Source of the DNA: Pontibacter kalidii
GTDB lineage: Bacteria; Bacteroidota; Bacteroidia; Cytophagales; Hymenobacteraceae
Assembly (NCBI RefSeq): GCF_026278245.1
Contig: NZ_CP111079.1
Location: 3,734,501 to 3,798,500, forward strand
Reading direction: 5' to 3'
Length of the DNA: 64,000 nucleotides
Shown here: one piece after another, positions 25,679 to 34,102 of the stretch
How positions within the stretch are numbered: the first letter of the stretch is position 1
How the letters are laid out: each line of letters starts with the position of its first letter
Notes under the pieces: model-generated
Database searches by the model: none
What the model was told of the DNA's origin: nothing
Seen by the model: only the letters and a program-made list of their open reading frames with translations
Made by a program: the position numbers and the translations under genes

Positions 25679-25686
25679 TATCTTTG
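25679..25686 (+). promoter_or_regulatory. Putative -7 promoter element of hemH
   Basis: TATCTTTG matches TAnnTTTG, 27 bp before the hemH ATG. AAGTATA-type words lie on both sides (25671, 25708). Confidence 0.5.
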
Positions 25687-25713
25687 TAGAACAACAGCAC
25701 TTTTAAAGTATAG

Positions 25714-26742
25714 ATGAGCAAGAAAACTACCGGTAAGATTGGCGTGTTGCTGGTGAACTTAGGCACACCAGACACCCCCAACACCCCAGACGTTAGAAAG
25801 TACCTGCGCGAATTCCTGCTGGACAAGCGCGTGATAGACATACCTGCCGTGCAGCGCTACGCCCTGATCAACGGCATCATCGCCCCTTTCCGGGCGCCGA
25901 AGTCGGCCAAAGTATACAAGCAGCTCTGGACCGACCGCGGCTCACCGCTGCTCTACCACGGGCTGGACCTGCAGCAGAAGCTGCAGCAGGCGCTGGGCAA
26001 CACCTACCACGTGGCCTTCGGCATGCGCTACCAGAGCCCAAGCATCCAGAGTGCCCTGGATGAGCTGCGCGAACAGAGTGTGGACCGCATCATCGTGCTG
26101 CCGCTCTTCCCGCAGTATGCCTCGGCCTCCACCGGCTCGGTGCAGGACAAGGTGATGGAAATCGTCAAAGACTGGTGGGTTATCCCAAGTATCAGCTTCA
26201 TCTCTTCTTTCTGCGACGATCCGGGCTTTATCAAGGCCTTTGCCGAGCTGGGTAAAAAGCACATGGCCCAGGACGACTATGACCACGTGATCTTCAGTTA
26301 CCACGGCCTGCCGGAGCGCCAGGTACTCAAAGGCAGCGACAAGGGCTACTGCCAACTGGGAGCCTGCTGCAACTCCTACCACAAGCGCAACAAGTACTGC
26401 TACCGCGCCTCCTGCTTTGTTACCTCCCGCCTGCTGGCCGCCGAGCTGGGCTTAAACGAAGACCAGTACACGGTTACCTTCCAGTCCAGGCTTCTGAAAG
26501 ACCCCTGGCTGCAACCGTACACCGACGAAGTGCTCAAAACGCTTCCGGGCAAAGGCATTAAAAAAGTGCTGGCCTACAGCCCTGCCTTCGTGGCCGACTG
26601 CCTGGAAACGACCATTGAGGTTGGCGAAGAGTTTAAGGAGATGTTTGAGCACGCCGGCGGTGAGAAATGGCAGCTGGTGGAGAGCCTGAACTCCAGCGAT
26701 AGCTGGGTAGAGGCACTGAAGGAGATGGTGCTACAGAACTGA
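25714..26742 (+). CDS. hemH: Ferrochelatase
   Basis: Ferrochelatase inserts Fe(II) into protoporphyrin IX, the last step of heme synthesis. The 342-residue protein starts with GVLLVNLGTPDTPNTPDVRKYL. It contains the catalytic His in FSYHGLPERQ and the C-terminal Glu-rich segment ETTIEVGEEF. Between them is a Cys-rich insert with five cysteines in about 22 residues (CQLGACCNSYH and YCYRASC), common in Bacteroidota homologues and possibly metal-binding. A bidirectional terminator follows. Confidence 0.96.
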   Translation: MSKKTTGKIGVLLVNLGTPDTPNTPDVRKYLREFLLDKRVIDIPAVQRYALINGIIAPFRAPKSAKVYKQLWTDRGSPLLYHGLDLQQKLQQALGNTYHVAFGMRYQSPSIQSALDELREQSVDRIIVLPLFPQYASASTGSVQDKVMEIVKDWWVIPSISFISSFCDDPGFIKAFAELGKKHMAQDDYDHVIFSYHGLPERQVLKGSDKGYCQLGACCNSYHKRNKYCYRASCFVTSRLLAAELGLNEDQYTVTFQSRLLKDPWLQPYTDEVLKTLPGKGIKKVLAYSPAFVADCLETTIEVGEEFKEMFEHAGGEKWQLVESLNSSDSWVEALKEMVLQN

Positions 26743-26787
26743 GGATTTGAAGATGCTCCCTGTAAAGTATAGCTCTCTGTAAAATAT

Positions 26788-26823
26788 AAAAGGGCGCTGC
26801 AAGTATAAATGCAGCGCCCTTTT
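26788..26823. terminator. Bidirectional intrinsic terminator between hemH and the barrel gene
   Basis: AAAAGGGCGCTGCA and TGCAGCGCCCTTTT pair perfectly over 14 bp; the loop is AGTATAAA. A and T runs at both ends serve the two converging genes. Confidence 0.9.
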
Positions 26824-26835
26824 CTTTTACACTGG

Positions 26836-27339
26836 TTAATCCCAGTCCCAGTCCCAATCATCTTCTTCCCCGTCCTCATCATCCAGGCCAAACTGCATCG
26901 GAGCTTTAACATAGATGCCCAGTGCCCTTTGCTTCCCCTCGCCATTGTACCTTACCCTGTAATTGAGGCCGGCAAAGTAATTCACCCAATAATCCGTCTG
27001 CAGCCCCAGCACGGCTACATCTTCCTTTCTAAGTTCTAAGTATGGCCCGGCCGAGACGCCAGCGATGCCGATGCCGGTCTGGGCCTGCATGTACAGCACC
27101 GTGCTGCCTTTCCGGCGGTCGAAGCCGAGGCTACCGCTTACCGGAAACTGATCCTCGAACCACCACAGCGAGGCCTCTACGCCCCAGCTTACCTTCGGCT
27201 TTTTGTCTCCGAAGTTAAAGTGCAGGGCAGGGCCAACGGAGAAAACGTCTTGCGCCTTTGCAGAAGAGAATGCCAGCAGCGCGACAAGCAAAAGCAGTTT
27301 ATTTTTTACAACCGCATTTATACTTTTGAATGGCTTCAT
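26836..27339 (-). CDS. Outer-membrane beta-barrel-like protein with acidic Trp-Asp tail
   Basis: This 167-residue protein is exported: after MKPFKSINAVVKN a hydrophobic signal LLLLVALLAFSSAKAQ ends at AQ. The mature part alternates strands and turns (FSVGPALHFNFGD; GVEASLWWFEDQF; GLNYRVRYNGEG), as in small eight-stranded barrels. The C terminus is unusual, a run of Asp/Glu ending in three Trp-Asp pairs rather than an aromatic barrel signature. I start at ATG 27339, which leaves 14 bp to the LOG gene upstream; the two are probably cotranscribed. Confidence 0.7.
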   Translation of the reverse strand: MKPFKSINAVVKNKLLLLVALLAFSSAKAQDVFSVGPALHFNFGDKKPKVSWGVEASLWWFEDQFPVSGSLGFDRRKGSTVLYMQAQTGIGIAGVSAGPYLELRKEDVAVLGLQTDYWVNYFAGLNYRVRYNGEGKQRALGIYVKAPMQFGLDDEDGEEDDWDWDWD

Positions 27340-27353
27340 GTATTGGCCAGTGG

Positions 27354-27935
27354 CTAGATACGCTCCGAGTCTACCCAATCTTCCGATACAGCATCGGCAT
27401 ACTTGGTGAGTTTCTGCAGCAGCACCTCCGCCTCGCTTTCCACGATCAGGTTGCTCACATACTCCTGCTTGATGAAGCCCTCCTGCACGCTATCTTTCAC
27501 AAAGTCCAGGAACTTGTCGAAATAGCCGTTCACGTTGTAAAAGGCCACTGGCTTTTTAATGATGCCCAGTTGGTTCCAGGTGATGATCTCGTTGATCTCA
27601 TCGAGGGTACCGAAGCCGCCGGGCATGGCAATAAAGGCATCTGACTTAGCCGCCATCAGGGCCTTGCGCTCGTGCATCGTTTTTACTACGTGCTGCTCCG
27701 TCAGGCCGGTATGGGCCTGCTCGCGGTCTACCAGGCTCTGCGGGATCACGCCAACAGCCGCTCCGCCCCCGTCAAGTACGGCGTCGGCAATGGTGCCCAT
27801 CAACCCGACCTTACCACCACCGAATACCAGTCTCATACTTTGTGCGGCCATCAGGTGGCCCAACTTTGTGGCTGCCGCTGCATACACCGGGTTATTGCCG
27901 GCATTGGCGCCACAGAAAACGGCTATACTTTTCAT
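27354..27935 (-). CDS. LOG-family protein (TIGR00730, nucleotide phosphoribohydrolase type)
   Basis: This 193-residue Rossmann-like protein carries the family's diagnostic PGGFGTLDE motif near residue 105. FGGGKVGLMGTIADAVLDGGG lies upstream and the first strand is SIAVFCGANAG. Plant LOG relatives release free cytokinins from riboside monophosphates; bacterial members cleave AMP-type nucleotides, but the physiological substrate is often unknown. It is the upstream partner of the small barrel gene. Confidence 0.9.
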   Translation of the reverse strand: MKSIAVFCGANAGNNPVYAAAATKLGHLMAAQSMRLVFGGGKVGLMGTIADAVLDGGGAAVGVIPQSLVDREQAHTGLTEQHVVKTMHERKALMAAKSDAFIAMPGGFGTLDEINEIITWNQLGIIKKPVAFYNVNGYFDKFLDFVKDSVQEGFIKQEYVSNLIVESEAEVLLQKLTKYADAVSEDWVDSERI

Positions 27936-27961
27936 CCTTTATACTTTGATGTGTAACAAAG

Positions 27962-27992
27962 AAAGGCCCCGGCATACTGCCAGAGCCTTTTT
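27962..27992 (-). terminator. Intrinsic terminator of the cysteine desulfurase gene
   Basis: AAAGGC...GCCTTT with inner GGCA-TAC-TGCC forms a hairpin; on the minus strand it is flanked by A/T runs. It lies 24 bp beyond the desulfurase stop. Confidence 0.7.
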
Positions 27993-28015
27993 ATAAGTAA
28001 CTACAGCCCCTCTTT

Positions 28016-29158
28016 TTAGGCCAGCTGCTTTTTATACATTTTAGCTAGTGTTTCGGCCACGTAATCAACCTCCTCCGGCGTGTTATACTTGCTGAACGAG
28101 AAACGTATGGACCCGCGGTTTGGATCCACTTCCAGCGCACGCAGCACATGCGAGCCGGTGTTGGCGCCGCTGCTGCAGGCGCTACCCCCTGAGGCCGATA
28201 TCTTGGCAATATCGAGGCTGAAGAGCAGCATCTCGTTTAGGTCTGAGGCCGGGAGGCTCACGTTCAGCACCGTGTACAGGCTCTTATCCCCGAACGCCGA
28301 CATGCCGTTGAAGCTCACGTCGTCCATCTGCTCGCGCAGTTGGTGGATCATGCGGTCTTTCAGGCTCTGGATGTGCTGCTGGTGCTCGGCCATATCGCGG
28401 TAGGCGATCTCCAGGGCCTTGGCCAGGCCAATGATGCCGTACACGTTCTCGGTACCGCCACGCATGTTGCGCTCCTGCGCCCCACCCTGTATCAGCGGCT
28501 GAATCTTCGTTTCCGCATCGCAGTACAGGAAGCCCACGCCTTTCGGGCCGTGGAACTTGTGCGCCGAGCCCACAATGAGGTTGGCCTTCAGCTGCTGCAG
28601 GTCGTGCTGGTAGTGGCCCATGGTCTGCACCGTGTCGGAGTGGAACACCGCGTTATACTTCCTGCAGATCTCCGCAATGGCCTCAATATCGTTCAAGTTA
28701 CCGATCTCGTTGTTGGCGTGCATCACCGATACCAGCGTCTGCGGCTGGCTGGCCAGCAACTCCTCCAGGTGCTCCAGGTCCAGGTTGCCGCGCTCGTCGT
28801 GGCGCAGGTAGCTTAGCTGCACCTCCTCCTGCCTCTCCAGCAGCTCCAGGGTATGCAGCACCGCGTGGTGCTCCAGTTTAGTGGTAATAGCATGCTTGAT
28901 GCCCAGCGAGCGGCAGGTACAGACGATGGCAGCGTTATCGGCCTCGGTACCGCCGGAGGTAAAGAAGACCTCTGCCGGCGACGTGTTCAGCAAACCTGCC
29001 ACCGTTTTGCGCGCCCGCTCAATAGCCGCCCTAACCTCGCGCCCGTGCGAGTGGATGGAAGAAGGATTGCCGAAGTGCTCCAGCATGAAGGGGGCCATGG
29101 CGTCAAAAACCTCTTTATCCAGAGGGGTGGTGGCAGCATTATCTAAATATACACGCAT
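28016..29158 (-). CDS. Cysteine desulfurase (NifS/IscS family, class V aminotransferase)
   Basis: This 380-residue PLP enzyme converts cysteine to alanine and enzyme-bound persulfide for Fe-S cluster, tRNA thiolation or selenium pathways. The start MRVYLDNAATTPLDKEVFDAM is typical; the PLP lysine is in GSAHKFHGPKGVGF and the active-site Cys loop is SASGGSACSSGANTG. Length fits group I NifS/IscS. No isc or suf partners lie in the window. It could feed sulfur or selenium to mnmH, but that is speculation. Confidence 0.92.
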   Translation of the reverse strand: MRVYLDNAATTPLDKEVFDAMAPFMLEHFGNPSSIHSHGREVRAAIERARKTVAGLLNTSPAEVFFTSGGTEADNAAIVCTCRSLGIKHAITTKLEHHAVLHTLELLERQEEVQLSYLRHDERGNLDLEHLEELLASQPQTLVSVMHANNEIGNLNDIEAIAEICRKYNAVFHSDTVQTMGHYQHDLQQLKANLIVGSAHKFHGPKGVGFLYCDAETKIQPLIQGGAQERNMRGGTENVYGIIGLAKALEIAYRDMAEHQQHIQSLKDRMIHQLREQMDDVSFNGMSAFGDKSLYTVLNVSLPASDLNEMLLFSLDIAKISASGGSACSSGANTGSHVLRALEVDPNRGSIRFSFSKYNTPEEVDYVAETLAKMYKKQLA

Positions 29159-29216
29159 ATTCTTAAGCTATTTTTCTGATTCTGTTCTTTACTCAACCAT
29201 TGAAGCATAAAAAAAA

Positions 29217-29258
29217 GTTGCGCCAACGGCAGGAACAATCTCCTCCCAGTGGCGCAAC
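29217..29258 (-). terminator. Intrinsic terminator of glmM
   Basis: GTTGCGCCA (29217-29225) pairs with TGGCGCAAC (29250-29258); on the minus strand eight T follow. It is 48 bp beyond the glmM stop. Confidence 0.8.
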
Positions 29259-29305
29259 ACGGTCTGTTACTCTCGTTTTCTATGACAGCAGCAACAACAC
29301 ATATT

Positions 29306-30697
29306 TTATGCTTTATTAGAGATGATCTCTTTGATATCGGCGATGATTTTATTGGCCAGGTGCTCTGCCGTGGCATTGCTGTCGCTCTCAGCGTAGATAC
29401 GGATGATCGGCTCAGTATTGGACTTGCGCAGGTGCACCCACTCCTTGTCGAACTCAATCTTCACGCCGTCAATCGTGTTGACCGGCTGCTTGGCGTAGCG
29501 CTCCTGCATCTGGCGCAGCACCTCGTCCACATTCACCTCCGGCGTCAGCTCTATCTTGTTCTTGGAGATATAGTAGCTTGGGTAGCTGGCGCGCAGGCGC
29601 GTCATGCTCATGCCGGATTTAGCCAGGTGCGTCAGGAACAGGGCAATGCCCACCAGCGCGTCGCGGCCGTAGTGCAGCTCCGGGTAAATGATACCGCCGT
29701 TGCCCTCGCCCCCGATGATGGCGTGCTGCTCCTTCATCATGTTCACCACGTTCACCTCGCCCACAGCAGCGGCAAAATAGGAACCTCCGGCTTTCTCGGT
29801 CACATCGCGCAAGGCACGGGTAGACGAAAGGTTAGAAACCGTGTTTCCTGCCTGGTTCTTTAAGATATAGTCAGCTACGGCTACGAGCGTATACTCTTCG
29901 CCGAACATGCTGCCGTCCTCGTTCACCAGGGCCAGGCGGTCCACATCCGGGTCCACCACAATGCCCAGGTCAAACTTGCCCTTCTCGATCACGCGCGCGA
30001 TCTCGCGCAGGTTCTCTGGCAGCGGCTCCGGGTTGTGGGCAAAGTTGCCGTCCGGCTCGCAGTAGAGCTTCTCGATTTTATTCACGCCCAAGGCCTCCAG
30101 CAGCATTGGCACGGCAAAGCCGCCGCTCGAGTTCACGGCATCCACCGCCACACTAAAGTTCTTAGCTTTAATGGCCTCCACGTCTACCAGCGGCAGGTCA
30201 AGTATGGTTCTGATATGCTTCTCCAGCGCCTCCTCGTCCCGGGTGTACTTGCCCAGCTCTGTTACCTGCGCAAACTCAAAGGCCTCTTGGTCGGCAATCT
30301 CCAGCACCAGTTCCCCCTCGGCATCGGAAATAAACTCGCCTTTGTGGTTGAGCAGTTTCAGGGCGTTCCACTGCTTAGGGTTGTGGCTGGCTGTAAGGAT
30401 GATGCCGCCGCCGGCCTGCATCTCCGGCACAGCCATCTCCACGGTTGGCGTGGTAGAGAGCCCCACGTCCACTACGTCTATCCCCAGGCCCTGCAAGGTG
30501 GCGCAAACCAGCTTGTTTACCATATCGCCGGAAAGGCGCGCATCGCGCCCCACTACAATAGTCTTCTTGTCGGTGTTCTGAAGCACCCAGGTACCGAAAG
30601 CAGCGGAAAACTTAACCACATCCACAGGGGTAAGTCCTTCTCCAGCCTGTCCGCCTATCGTACCACGTATTCCTGAAATTGATTTTATTAAAGCCAC
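29306..30697 (-). CDS. glmM: Phosphoglucosamine mutase
   Basis: GlmM interconverts glucosamine-6-phosphate and glucosamine-1-phosphate for UDP-GlcNAc synthesis. The 463-residue protein opens LIKSISGIRGTIGG, has the phosphoserine loop TASHNPKQWNALK, a metal loop DPDVDRLAL, a sugar-binding GGEGNGG and the phosphate-binding RKSNTEPIIRIYAES at the end. The family also includes phosphomannomutases; the N-terminal ISGIRG and overall length favour GlmM. A -7 element precedes it closely. Confidence 0.9.
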   Translation of the reverse strand: MALIKSISGIRGTIGGQAGEGLTPVDVVKFSAAFGTWVLQNTDKKTIVVGRDARLSGDMVNKLVCATLQGLGIDVVDVGLSTTPTVEMAVPEMQAGGGIILTASHNPKQWNALKLLNHKGEFISDAEGELVLEIADQEAFEFAQVTELGKYTRDEEALEKHIRTILDLPLVDVEAIKAKNFSVAVDAVNSSGGFAVPMLLEALGVNKIEKLYCEPDGNFAHNPEPLPENLREIARVIEKGKFDLGIVVDPDVDRLALVNEDGSMFGEEYTLVAVADYILKNQAGNTVSNLSSTRALRDVTEKAGGSYFAAAVGEVNVVNMMKEQHAIIGGEGNGGIIYPELHYGRDALVGIALFLTHLAKSGMSMTRLRASYPSYYISKNKIELTPEVNVDEVLRQMQERYAKQPVNTIDGVKIEFDKEWVHLRKSNTEPIIRIYAESDSNATAEHLANKIIADIKEIISNKA

Positions 30698-30720
30698 TGT
30701 TCCTATATTAGTTGCTCCGG

Positions 30721-30728
30721 CAAAAGTA
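30721..30728 (-). promoter_or_regulatory. Putative -7 promoter element of glmM
   Basis: On the minus strand TACTTTTG matches TAnnTTTG, 23 bp before the glmM start codon. A TATACTT word lies 12 bp beyond it. Confidence 0.5.
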
Positions 30729-30864
30729 GTAATTTTACTTATACTTCCAGCGGATTATGTGGTATTGTGGCAGCACAAAATATACCCAGCCCACCACCCG
30801 CACGGCAAAGAACTGGCACCTGCAATTCAGCCACGGCTCCGAAAACTCACACTCCGAGGGGTCG

Positions 30865-31125
30865 TTATACTTTGCTCTCGGTTATCAGTTCCTTTACCGT
30901 CAGCCTTCCCACCTCCAGGTCATTGATTCGGAGGCGGTCTACCTCACCGGTCTTTAGAGCAAGCTTTTTAATGGCCAGGTGCCCGATGGCCAGCGCCCCC
31001 ACGGCCATGGCTCCTACGCTAACCACGGCCAGCGCAGTGGCCATTCGTGCAAACGCCACCTGCGACTGCACGGCAGCCAACGAGCCGGCAATCTTTTTAA
31101 GCTCCTTTTTCTTTTTCTTCTTCAT
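30865..31125 (-). CDS. Small membrane-anchored pentapeptide-repeat-like protein
   Basis: This 86-residue protein starts at ATG 31125 with a poly-lysine stretch (MKKKKKKELKK) and a hydrophobic helix (about residues 22-40). It then has nine consecutive five-residue units from 38 to 82: GAMAV, GALAI, GHLAI, KKLAL, KTGEV, DRLRI, NDLEV, GRLTV, KELIT. Position three is Leu in seven of nine and position five is usually Ile or Val, which suggests a short right-handed beta-helix. It ends ESKV. The longer upstream frame (to 31209) adds an unlikely tail. Function is unknown. Confidence 0.7.
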   Translation of the reverse strand: MKKKKKKELKKIAGSLAAVQSQVAFARMATALAVVSVGAMAVGALAIGHLAIKKLALKTGEVDRLRINDLEVGRLTVKELITESKV

Positions 31126-31266
31126 AAGTATGGCCCTCCTATATATAAAGTATAAAACACCCTCGCCGGGTTTATACTTACGCAGGATCTCCACCTTTAA
31201 GACCGCCAAGGTGTTAATTCAGTGTTAAGCCTGTGGCGAGCGGGGCCATAAACGCTAATTATTTAG

Positions 31267-31274
31267 TAACTTTG
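31267..31274 (+). promoter_or_regulatory. Putative -7 promoter element of mazG, leaderless spacing
   Basis: TAACTTTG matches TAnnTTTG and ends only five bases before the mazG ATG at 31280, so the transcript would begin at or next to the start codon. Confidence 0.5.
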
Positions 31275-31279
31275 CCTTT

Positions 31280-32089
31280 ATGACTACTTCACTACCCGGT
31301 AAAAACGATCGCCAACGCCAGCTCGAGGCCTTTAGCCGCCTGCTGGATGTGATGGACGACCTGCGCGAGAAATGTCCCTGGGACCGCAAGCAAACCATGG
31401 AAAGCCTGCGCCACCTCACCATCGAAGAAACCTACGAACTTTCTGACGCCATACTTAAAGGGGAGGTACAGGAAGTAAAGAAAGAGATCGGCGACATTAT
31501 GCTGCACCTGGTATTCTACGCCAAGATCGCCTCAGAGCAGGGCGCCTTTGATATTGCAGACGTGCTGAATGCCCAGTGCGAGAAGCTTATTTTCCGGCAC
31601 CCGCACATCTACGGCGACACCAAGGCCGACAGCGAGGAGGAGGTAAAGCAGAACTGGGAAAGGCTAAAGCTAAAAGAGGGCAACAAATCTGTGCTCGGAG
31701 GAGTACCTCAATCGCTGCCCGCACTGGTAAAAGCCATGCGCATACAGGAAAAGGCACGCGGCGCGGGGTTCGACTGGGATGATAAAACGCAGGTATGGGC
31801 CAAGGTACAGGAGGAGCTAAACGAGTTTGCCAGTGAGTTTAACATAGAGGACAGCGCTGCCATAGACCAGCAAAGAGCCACCGCAGAGTTTGGCGACCTG
31901 CTGTTCTCGCTCATCAACTTCGCCCGTTTTGCAGGCATTAACCCGGAGGAGGCCCTGGAACGCACTAACCTGAAGTTTATCTCGCGCTTCCAGTACATTG
32001 AGACAGAGGCAGCTAAAGATGGCAAGAGGCTACAGGACATGACCTTGCAGGAAATGGATTTTTACTGGAACAAAGCAAAAAAACTATAG
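31280..32089 (+). CDS. mazG: Nucleoside triphosphate pyrophosphohydrolase MazG
   Basis: MazG hydrolyses NTPs to NMPs and PPi. The 269-residue protein has the two tandem all-alpha MazG domains. The first contains KCPWDRKQTMESLRHLTIEETYELSDAI with the EExxE-type metal site and a second acidic EVKKEIGDIMLHLVFYAKI. The second contains EEFGDL-like AEFGDLLFSLINFARFAG near residue 210. Length and order match E. coli MazG. It has its own promoter-like element. Confidence 0.94.
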   Translation: MTTSLPGKNDRQRQLEAFSRLLDVMDDLREKCPWDRKQTMESLRHLTIEETYELSDAILKGEVQEVKKEIGDIMLHLVFYAKIASEQGAFDIADVLNAQCEKLIFRHPHIYGDTKADSEEEVKQNWERLKLKEGNKSVLGGVPQSLPALVKAMRIQEKARGAGFDWDDKTQVWAKVQEELNEFASEFNIEDSAAIDQQRATAEFGDLLFSLINFARFAGINPEEALERTNLKFISRFQYIETEAAKDGKRLQDMTLQEMDFYWNKAKKL

Positions 32090-32586
32090 CAGCGCGTGCC
32101 GCTTAAAGAATTTATTGCTTATATTTATTGCGCTTTTCTCTAAACTCAGGAGGAAAGCAGCGCAGGTAGTACGCAGCGGTGCATCTGAAAGCAAGCGTAA
32201 ATCGTGGAGGAAAAGCCAGCTATCGCTCGACCTGCCCCCTCTACCCTAGCACACAACCTGTTTGATAAAACAACGCGCAGCAAGAGATAAAGAGAGCGCC
32301 GCAGTCAACGGTGTTTGCACTTTGAAACAAACTTTTTAATTAATAATTTACGATATTGTGATACCGTAAATTTGGAATCCTGAAAGATAATAACTTAAAT
32401 TTAGGCAGCTAAAGCCGCAGTTGTAGGCTTTTACCTAAATTTTAACGGGGGTTATAGTGCGAAAAATTCAGAAAAATCTGAAATTGCAAATTCAGTAAAG
32501 AACTAAAAGCGAAACTATTACATTTTATACTTACACAACTTTTTTTTATTACAACACAAACAGCTAAACTTTAAACTTTAATCAAA
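32090..32586 (+). promoter_or_regulatory. Upstream region and structured leader of the exbB-TonB operon
   Basis: No gene is visible in this 497-bp gap. TAAATTTG (32367-32374) matches TAnnTTTG, giving a leader of about 200 nt before exbB. The imperfect dyad TTTACGATAT/ATACCGTAAA (32347-32370) overlaps that promoter. Within the leader a long hairpin spans 32395-32445 (outer TTAAATTTAGG/CCTAAATTTTAA, inner AAAGCC/GGCTTT). A perfect TTCAGA-AAAA-TCTGAA dyad lies at 32467-32482. Regulation by a dyad-binding repressor and by leader structure is plausible. Confidence 0.55.
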
Positions 32587-33453
32587 ATGGAAAAAAAGAC
32601 TGCAGTAGTGAGCAAGAATGCTAATGTAGAGAAAAAACCAAGTCCGGTAGGCTCTCTATTTGCGACCATCGTTATTCCAATCGCTTTTATAGCATGTGTG
32701 CTTATCTATATCTTCGTATTTGGCAATCCAGCCAACTTCGAAGGCAATGACAATGCTAACCACCCGCTTTCGGGCAACTATCTTGGTATTGTTTACAAAG
32801 GTGGTTGGGTAGTACCAGTACTTCTTACCCTTAACCTGTTAGTATTCATCTTTGCTATCGAGCGTGCCCTTACCATCGGTAAAGCAAAAGGCACCAAGAG
32901 TGTTGCTGACTTTGTGCGTAACATCTCTGCCAAACTGAACCAGCGCGACATCAACGGTGCCATCGCTGCCTGTGACGTACAGAAAGGCTCTGTGGCCAAC
33001 GTAGTAAAAGCCGGCCTGCTGAAGTACAAGGAAATGCAGAACGAGCCAGAACTGCTGAAAGCAGAGAAAGTAGCCGCTATCCAGAAGGAAATCGAAGAGT
33101 CTACTTCCCTGGAACTGCCTATGCTGGAGAAAAACCTGGTAGTTATCTCAACTATCGCCTCTATCTCTACACTGGTTGGTTTGATCGGTACGGTAATTGG
33201 TATGATCAAGGCCTTCTCGGCTCTTGCAACTTCAGGTGCTCCGGACTCAGTAGCCCTTGCAAACGGTATCTCTGAGGCCCTTATCAACACAGCCCTGGGT
33301 GTGACAGGTTCTACTGTTGCGATCATTGCCTACAACTACTTCACTAGCAAGATCGACGAACTTACTTACAGCATCGATGAGGCTGGCTTCAGCATGGTGT
33401 CTACTTTCACAGCACAGCACGACACAGCTGCTACCAGACCGCAAACTGTTTAA
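32587..33453 (+). CDS. exbB: MotA/TolQ/ExbB proton channel protein
   Basis: This 288-residue inner-membrane protein is the proton-channel subunit that energises TonB. Three membrane segments are visible: FATIVIPIAFIACVLIYIFVFG near residues 25-46, VPVLLTLNLLVFIFAIE near 77-93, and a long C-terminal region (VISTIASISTLVGLIGTVIGMI, then a final helix near 239-256). The cytoplasmic loop lies between the second and third. It is the first gene of the operon and precedes two exbD genes. Confidence 0.93.
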   Translation: MEKKTAVVSKNANVEKKPSPVGSLFATIVIPIAFIACVLIYIFVFGNPANFEGNDNANHPLSGNYLGIVYKGGWVVPVLLTLNLLVFIFAIERALTIGKAKGTKSVADFVRNISAKLNQRDINGAIAACDVQKGSVANVVKAGLLKYKEMQNEPELLKAEKVAAIQKEIEESTSLELPMLEKNLVVISTIASISTLVGLIGTVIGMIKAFSALATSGAPDSVALANGISEALINTALGVTGSTVAIIAYNYFTSKIDELTYSIDEAGFSMVSTFTAQHDTAATRPQTV

Positions 33454-33477
33454 GTTAAACCGTATTAACCAGATAAA

Positions 33478-34083
33478 ATGCCTAAAGTAAAAGTAAAAAG
33501 GAAAAACCCCTCGTTGGACATGACGCCAATGGTGGACTTATTCTTCTTGCTGGTTACTTTCTTTATGCTGACTGCAACGGCCCGTCCTGACGAGGCTGTT
33601 ATAGTAGACACGCCTTCATCGGCGTCAGAGATCAAAATCCCGGATACTAACGTAATTACTATTACAATAGATAACGATAGCCGAGTGTTCTTTGGAGTTG
33701 ATGGGCAGCAAACAAAGGAAGCGCTACTTGACAAGATGGCGGGCAAGTATGGCGTCGGTTTCACTGAAGAGGAGAGGAAAACATTCTCTCTCCTAAGTAA
33801 CTTCGGAGTGCCAATGAGCCAACTTAAGTCTTTGCTAGCCATGGAGTCTTCAGCACGCAAGGAGGTAAACCAGCCAGGAATTCCAATCGATTCTGCTCGT
33901 AACGAGCTTGGCGACTGGATCCTGCAGACACGCTTAACGAACCCTAAGGTAGTTATTGCGATCAAAGGCGACCAAGATGCCGACTACCCGACTGTAAAGC
34001 GCGTAATCGACATCCTGCAAGACAGAAAAGTAAACAGGTTTAACCTGATTACGGACATGGAAGCGAAGCCTACGAACTTATAA
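33478..34083 (+). CDS. exbD: ExbD/TolR biopolymer transport protein, copy 1
   Basis: This 201-residue protein has one N-terminal membrane helix containing the conserved proton-carrying Asp in LDMTPMVDLFFLLVTFFML, then a periplasmic domain ending near FNLITDMEAKPTNL. It is longer than E. coli ExbD, with an inserted acidic segment around residues 75-130. It follows exbB by 24 bp and precedes a second, different exbD, a duplication usual in Bacteroidota TonB operons. Confidence 0.92.
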   Translation: MPKVKVKRKNPSLDMTPMVDLFFLLVTFFMLTATARPDEAVIVDTPSSASEIKIPDTNVITITIDNDSRVFFGVDGQQTKEALLDKMAGKYGVGFTEEERKTFSLLSNFGVPMSQLKSLLAMESSARKEVNQPGIPIDSARNELGDWILQTRLTNPKVVIAIKGDQDADYPTVKRVIDILQDRKVNRFNLITDMEAKPTNL

Positions 34084-34102
34084 TTAGAAAGGAGATAAGA
34101 AA

